A stretch of DNA of 64,000 bases, taken from contig NZ_JBAMDD010000001.1 in the NCBI RefSeq assembly GCF_036961565.1, positions 248,001-312,000 of the forward strand, given 5' to 3'. A model generated the notes under the pieces. That model was not told the origin of the DNA and did not search any database. It was given only the letters and a program-made list of their open reading frames with translations. Origin of the DNA: Chitinimonas sp036961565. Its GTDB lineage: Bacteria; Pseudomonadota; Gammaproteobacteria; Burkholderiales; Chitinimonadaceae. How positions within the stretch are numbered: the stretch's first letter is position 1; each line of letters starts with the position of its first letter. Positions 59,668 to 64,000 of the stretch are shown piece after piece. A program made the position numbers and the translations under genes.

Positions 59668-61230
59668 TCAGTTGAGCGCGCTGGCATAGAAGGCGGCCAG
59701 GTCGGCCTTGGTTTTGACGCGCGAGGCGTCATCCAGATACATCATATGACCCCCTTCGTAGTTATGAATTCGCAGGCCAGGCACATTGCCCAGGCGTGCC
59801 AGATCCAGCTCAGTCTGGTGGAAGGGCGTGGCGAGGTCGTTATAGCCGTGCAGCACCATGATCTTGAGATTGGGGTTCTGCTGTAGCGCGGCGGCCAGGT
59901 CGGGCAAGGTATCGGGCAGATCCTGGCCATCGTGCTGCCAGTTCCAGCTTTGTATGGCATTGCTGCTGATGGCATAGCTGCTCTGTGCGGTGTATTTCAG
60001 CTGGCTGGCCAGGTAGCTGCGTATGGTGCTGGCAAACGAGCTGGTGATGAAGGTGGACGAGGGGTCGCCCTCGCTGGCCAGGGCGCTGCCTTGTGGGGCC
60101 GTCACGCGGGCATCGTAGCGGCCCAGCACCGTGCCGGTAATCAGCTGAAACTGATAGGTATTGGGGTGGAGGCTGAGATTGGCCTGCCACAGGTTGGCAC
60201 GTGCGCCGGTCAGGCCGACCAGTTGATCGACCAGGCTCGTGCTGGGCGGCAGGCGACTGCCCAGCCAGCTGGCTACGGCGGGGCCATAGGTGCTGGCGGC
60301 ATAGCTGCGCATCTGTTGGGCGTAGGCAACGTAGTCGGTCTGGGCCGGATTGGTTAGCCTGAAATGGGCGCCGGTATTGGCGTAGGTGGGCAGAAAACCG
60401 GTGCAGTTGGCTTCGCCTGGGCTATAGACGGCGCAATTGCTGTAGTAGTTGAGTATGGGGGAGAGCAGGATCACACCGTTCATGCGGGTGCCGGCCGCTT
60501 CCAGCAGATCGGCCAGTACACTGCTGCGTACCCCGCCATAGGATTCGCCCAGAATGAACTTGGGCGAAGCCGTACGCTGGTTGACCGCCAGGTAGCGGTT
60601 GACAAAGTCGCGGAAGGCTTCGGCGTCGGCATCCACCCCCCAGAATGTCTGGTTGGTATGGGGCGCGATGGCCTGTGATAGCCCGGCGCCGATGGCGTCG
60701 ACGAATACCAGATCGCTGGTATCGAGCAGGCTTTCCTGGTTATCGACCAGCGGAAAGGGTTGTGGCTGGCTGGTGGCTGGGTAGCCTACCTGCAGGCGCT
60801 TGGGGCCATAGGAGCCCAGGTGCAGCCAGACGCTGGCAGAGCCTGGTCCGCCATTGTAGAAAAAGGTGACCGGCCGGGTACGCGCATCCTGGTTCTTGGC
60901 GGTGTAGGCCACATAGAAAAATGCTGCCTTGGGCTGGCTGGTCTGTGGGTGGCTGGCGATCAGGTGGCCGGCCGTTGCGGTGTAGTCGATTACCCGTCCG
61001 CCCAGGTTGAGGCTGTGGTGGGTCAGGGCGGCGCCCTCATTGGCCACACTGAGGGAGGCATTGCCACTGCTTGAGTAAGCCAGTGGGTCGCTAAAGCCCC
61101 GGTCTGCCGGGTTGCCAGGCTGAGTGGGTTGGGTAGGGGTACTACCACCCCCGCCGCCGCCACCGCAGGCGGCCAATGCGAGGGTGATGGCCAACAGGTA
61201 GCTGTGGGTACGCTTGAGGGATACCGGCAT
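59668..61230 (-). CDS. S10-family serine carboxypeptidase-like lipoprotein
   Basis: 520 residues. The signal peptide ends with the lipobox LALAAC (Cys), followed by a Gly-rich linker. Alpha/beta-hydrolase motifs: NGGPGSAS (oxyanion), ILGESYGGVRSSV (Ser), HGYNDLATP (Asp), YEGGHMMY (His). This matches serine carboxypeptidases; the family also includes acyltransferases. It would act on the outer face of the cell. ATG 61230 is used because it begins the signal peptide. The EF-hand gene lies directly downstream. Confidence 0.88.
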   Translation of the reverse strand: MPVSLKRTHSYLLAITLALAACGGGGGGGSTPTQPTQPGNPADRGFSDPLAYSSSGNASLSVANEGAALTHHSLNLGGRVIDYTATAGHLIASHPQTSQPKAAFFYVAYTAKNQDARTRPVTFFYNGGPGSASVWLHLGSYGPKRLQVGYPATSQPQPFPLVDNQESLLDTSDLVFVDAIGAGLSQAIAPHTNQTFWGVDADAEAFRDFVNRYLAVNQRTASPKFILGESYGGVRSSVLADLLEAAGTRMNGVILLSPILNYYSNCAVYSPGEANCTGFLPTYANTGAHFRLTNPAQTDYVAYAQQMRSYAASTYGPAVASWLGSRLPPSTSLVDQLVGLTGARANLWQANLSLHPNTYQFQLITGTVLGRYDARVTAPQGSALASEGDPSSTFITSSFASTIRSYLASQLKYTAQSSYAISSNAIQSWNWQHDGQDLPDTLPDLAAALQQNPNLKIMVLHGYNDLATPFHQTELDLARLGNVPGLRIHNYEGGHMMYLDDASRVKTKADLAAFYASALN

Positions 61231-61301
61231 GGTGGGCAAGGTAGGGAGCTGCGATAGCTGAGTGATAGCCCGGCACGCCGGTAATATCAATCAGCTCGCG
61301 G

Positions 61302-62168
61302 TCAGCTCGCGGGCTTGGGCTCGGCTGGCTTGAGCTCGCTGATGATGACGGCCACCACCACCATGGCGCCACCTATGCCTGCCTGTACGGTCAGCGATTC
61401 ACTCAGCAGCAGCCAGCCGAACAAGGCAGCAAAGACGGGCTCCAGCGCGTAGATGACGGCGGCCTTGTCGGCCGATACATTGCGCTGCGCATAGGCCTGC
61501 AGCATCAGCATGCCGGCCGTGGCGACAAGCCCCAGGTAAATCAGGGTACCAATATGCGGCATCAATCTATCGGGCAGGCTGGCCAACGCCGCTCCCCCAC
61601 CGCTGATGCCACTGCCCAGCACCCACAGGCTGGCAAACAGCGCCATCAGGATGATCTGCGTGGCGGCCAGTTGGCGGGCATCATGCCGGCCTGCACGCTG
61701 TGACAGCATGATGGTGTAGAGCGCATAGGCCAGGGCGCACAGCAGGGTAGCGCTGTCGCCCAGCAAGTTGCCGCCGCCTTCCCATGACATCAGCCCTATG
61801 CCGCTGCAGGCCACTGTGGCGGCCCCCACCATCAGGAGGGAGAGCCGGCCACCGAACAGCAGGCCGATAAAGGGCACCATCAGCACATTCAGGCTGGTGA
61901 GGAAGGCGCTGCGGTTGGACGAAATGTGCTCCAGCCCGTAAGCCTGCGCCACATAGGAGGTCAGCGCCAGCGCGCCCAGCAAAGCGCCATCCCGCCAGGT
62001 TTCGCGGCGTGCCTTGAACACGAACGGCAACATGCAGACGGCGGCAATGACAAAGCGTATGGCCGATATCTCGACGCCGCTAAGGCTGCTGGAAGCCGAC
62101 TTGAGCAAGGGGAAGGTGGTACCCCAGACCAGGGTGACGAGGAGCAGTAGGAGGACGCTGAAGTTCAT
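61302..62168 (-). CDS. EamA/DMT-family transporter
   Basis: 288 residues and ten hydrophobic segments in two EamA repeats. The N-terminus LLLLLVTLVWGTTFPLLKS and the second repeat's LIYLGLVATAGMLMLQAY, ALEPVFAALFGWLLLSESLT are typical. It is a drug/metabolite transporter of unknown substrate. Confidence 0.88.
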   Translation of the reverse strand: MNFSVLLLLLVTLVWGTTFPLLKSASSSLSGVEISAIRFVIAAVCMLPFVFKARRETWRDGALLGALALTSYVAQAYGLEHISSNRSAFLTSLNVLMVPFIGLLFGGRLSLLMVGAATVACSGIGLMSWEGGGNLLGDSATLLCALAYALYTIMLSQRAGRHDARQLAATQIILMALFASLWVLGSGISGGGAALASLPDRLMPHIGTLIYLGLVATAGMLMLQAYAQRNVSADKAAVIYALEPVFAALFGWLLLSESLTVQAGIGGAMVVVAVIISELKPAEPKPAS

Positions 62169-62333
62169 GGGGGCGGCAATGACGGGGCGAGGAAGGCAGC
62201 ATTCTAGGGCCTGGAGGCCACTTGCAGAAACCGCGTGATGCTGGGCTGGGTAAATGGTGATTGATAGCTTGCTGGCGGCAAGCTCGCTGCAGGCTCTAGA
62301 ATGTGTTTTTGTTGCATTGCCGCGAAAACTGCC

Positions 62334-63419
62334 ATGTCATTGACGCCTGCCATCCATATACAACACTCCGCCCCCCTGGTTTGGCGGGCGGGTCATCGTG
62401 CGCTGCAGCATATCCGGCAGCGTGGCTTGGCGCCGGCCGACATCGGTCTGCTGCCCGGCGCGGCGGGCGGGCCGAAGGCCTTGGCGTTGACCGGGTTGGA
62501 TCAGGCCTTGTTCGGTGACTGGCTGGTGCGTAGTCCTCGGCAGCGTCAGCTGATAGGCAGCTCCATTGGCGCCTGGCGTTTTGTCTGCGCCATGCAGGAT
62601 GACCCGGCACGTGCCCTGGGGCGGCTGGCGGAGCGCTATACCGAGGAGACCTATGCCAAGGGTGTGACGGCCAGCCAGGTGGGTACCGCCCTGCGGTGCA
62701 TGCTGGCGGATTTGTTTCAGGGCGATCCGGCCAGCCTGCTGCATCACCCCAGTTACAGTTTGACGCTGACCACGGTGAAAGCGCGGGGGCTGCTGGCCTC
62801 TGAGCATGGGCCTACCCAACTGGCCGGGGTGCTGGCAGTGGCGACCGCCAACCTGTTGTCGCGCAAGCTGTATGCCAAGGGCTGGGATCGCGTCTGGTTT
62901 GCCGACCCCCGCCATCCGGCACCTCCATTGGCCGGGGATTTCCCCACCCATATCGCGCCACTCAAGGCCGATAATCTGCTGGATGCGCTGCATGCCACGG
63001 CAGCCATCCCCTTGGTGGTTGCGGGGGTGAACAACCCCAACCACGCACCCGCAGGCCGCTATCGTGATGGCGGCTTGATCGACTACCACCTGGACCTGCC
63101 CTATACCCAGCTGAGCGATCTGGTGCTCTACCCGCATTTCTACCCGCACATCGTGCCGGGCTGGTTCGACAAAAGCCTGCCCTGGCGCAGGCCGTTGCCA
63201 CAGCGACTGGATAATGTCGTGCTGGTTGCCCCCTCGCCAGACTGGGTGGCACGGCTGCCACATGGCAAGATTCCCGACCGTAACGACTTTCGCGATTTTG
63301 ACGACAGTACCCGGCAGAAATACTGGCGCCAGGTCACGGCCGAAACGATGCGCCTGGGTGATGCCTTTCTGGCCGAAGTGGAGCGCGAGGACTTGGTGAG
63401 CCGCGTGGTGCCGTTCTAG
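62334..63419 (+). CDS. Patatin-like phospholipase domain protein
   Basis: 361 residues from ATG 62334. The nucleophile elbow GSSIGAWR (GxSxG) follows the Gly-rich motif LPGAAGGPKALAL. RYRDGGLIDYHLDLP carries the likely catalytic Asp (DGG) of patatins. The substrate is unknown; no signal peptide. The gene converges with the GH114 gene. Confidence 0.82.
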   Translation: MSLTPAIHIQHSAPLVWRAGHRALQHIRQRGLAPADIGLLPGAAGGPKALALTGLDQALFGDWLVRSPRQRQLIGSSIGAWRFVCAMQDDPARALGRLAERYTEETYAKGVTASQVGTALRCMLADLFQGDPASLLHHPSYSLTLTTVKARGLLASEHGPTQLAGVLAVATANLLSRKLYAKGWDRVWFADPRHPAPPLAGDFPTHIAPLKADNLLDALHATAAIPLVVAGVNNPNHAPAGRYRDGGLIDYHLDLPYTQLSDLVLYPHFYPHIVPGWFDKSLPWRRPLPQRLDNVVLVAPSPDWVARLPHGKIPDRNDFRDFDDSTRQKYWRQVTAETMRLGDAFLAEVEREDLVSRVVPF

Positions 63420-63447
63420 TTGCGCCCACTCGGGCGAAAGTCCACGC

Positions 63448-64000
63448 CTATCCGCTGCAGAGCGTGCCTACGCCCTTGAGCGCCAGCTTGAAATATTGCA
63501 GCGAGTAACGATTGCGCTTGGCATCGGCACACCAGTTGGTATTGGGCGTGCTGCGGTATTCGGCAATGAATACCGGCTTGCCCAGTGCGATGAAGGTCTG
63601 GTAGACGCCGCACTCACGGTACTTGTAGCAGCTTTCGTTGATCGCAAAATCGAACTTGCCCACCAAGTCGGGCGCCAGTTCCACTGTGTTCTTCAGCCCG
63701 ATCAGCAGGCCCTTGGCATGGGCCGTATCAGCCAGGAAGCGGTTGTAGTCGAGCTGGTGGGTGGCGGTCAGCGGCAGGCCGGTATCGTTGCTGTAGCCGT
63801 CCACATTGTCGGGGTCCACCCCGTCACAGCCCTTCTGTTTGGCCAGATCCATGCGCTTTCCCATGATGCTGCGCACGGTGGCATTGCGGATATCCAGCCA
63901 GTTCTCGCCTTCCCAACCATCCAGCGGTTTGCCCAGGGCAGCCTGGGGGAACTGGTTGGCATCGGGCCGCCAGTTTTCGTAGCTGCCGGCACTGAAATAG
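63448..64000 (-). CDS. Endo alpha-1,4-polygalactosaminidase (GH114), C-terminal part
   Basis: The reading frame runs off the window's right end. The visible 183 residues are the C-terminal part of a GH114 domain: YFSAGSYENWRPDA, GENWLDIRNATVR, KQKGCDGVDPDNVDGYSND and EYRSTPNTNWC. The Asp and Glu residues in GVDPDNVD and INESCY are candidates for the active site. The family cleaves galactosaminogalactan-type polymers. The N-terminal part lies beyond base 64000. Confidence 0.85.
   Translation of the reverse strand, partial: YFSAGSYENWRPDANQFPQAALGKPLDGWEGENWLDIRNATVRSIMGKRMDLAKQKGCDGVDPDNVDGYSNDTGLPLTATHQLDYNRFLADTAHAKGLLIGLKNTVELAPDLVGKFDFAINESCYKYRECGVYQTFIALGKPVFIAEYRSTPNTNWCADAKRNRYSLQYFKLALKGVGTLCSG

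Overview
The window looks like a chromosomal segment of a GC-rich betaproteobacterium, most likely of the Neisseriales (Chromobacterium / Chitinimonas / Chitinivorax type). This rests on the rpsF-priB-rpsR-rplI operon, the holB-pilZ-tatD neighbourhood and the general protein style. It is an inference, since no rRNA lies in the window. I see no tRNA, rRNA, CRISPR array or intact insertion sequence.

Layout. 0-11.6 kb is mostly core: the holB 3' end, pilZ, a penicillin-acylase-family gene with a broken N-terminus sitting between pilZ and tatD, tatD, a PhnP-like hydrolase, ndh (NDH-2), the rpsF-priB-rpsR-rplI operon, a GGDEF diguanylate cyclase, two DUF805 membrane paralogues and trmL. 11.7-13.7 kb holds a cupin gene, comF and alkB. 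14.1-27.8 kb is a metalloid and redox region. It has a flavoprotein with a cysteine-rich tail, an MFS transporter and an ArsO-like flavoprotein on the plus strand, a LodA/LodB-like quinoprotein pair, and a long minus-strand arsenic operon (arsR, arsR, arsC, arsD, arsA, arsC, aquaporin, then a glutaredoxin-type arsC). No ArsB or Acr3 permease is encoded in the window. 28-38 kb is accessory: small hypothetical genes, a glucanase-like protein, an AT-richer module made of a membrane-bound AraC regulator, an NTF2/DJ-1 fusion and a serine-hydrolase pseudoenzyme, and a LysR-NmrA pair bracketed by two IS3-family remnants. 38.3-44.5 kb holds bioB and a starch module (a lipoprotein pullulanase and a secreted alpha-amylase). 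44.5-53.3 kb holds a large unknown protein and an AT-richer locus with a four-TM protein followed by a 1978-residue RTX protein containing a G10 tract. 53.3-64 kb holds transporters, a GNAT, an exported S9 peptidase, a 3-hydroxybutyrate dehydrogenase-like enzyme, an S10 lipoprotein, a patatin-like protein and the C-terminal part of a GH114 enzyme.

How the genes may work together. The starch pair can debranch and cleave external alpha-glucans. The arsenic region combines three arsenate reductases, a chaperone (ArsD), an ATPase (ArsA) and an aquaglyceroporin-like channel. The RTX protein and its membrane neighbour may form a secreted effector with an accessory or immunity protein.

The least expected signals are: (i) a family of about 116-bp intergenic repeats with inverted ends, in at least five copies; (ii) an arsA/arsD operon without its usual permease; (iii) a LodA-like protein that seems to lack the cofactor cysteine; (iv) a serine hydrolase without its catalytic Ser and Lys; (v) the RTX locus with a possible phase-variation tract; (vi) a DUF805 protein ending in a type IV pilin-like helix.
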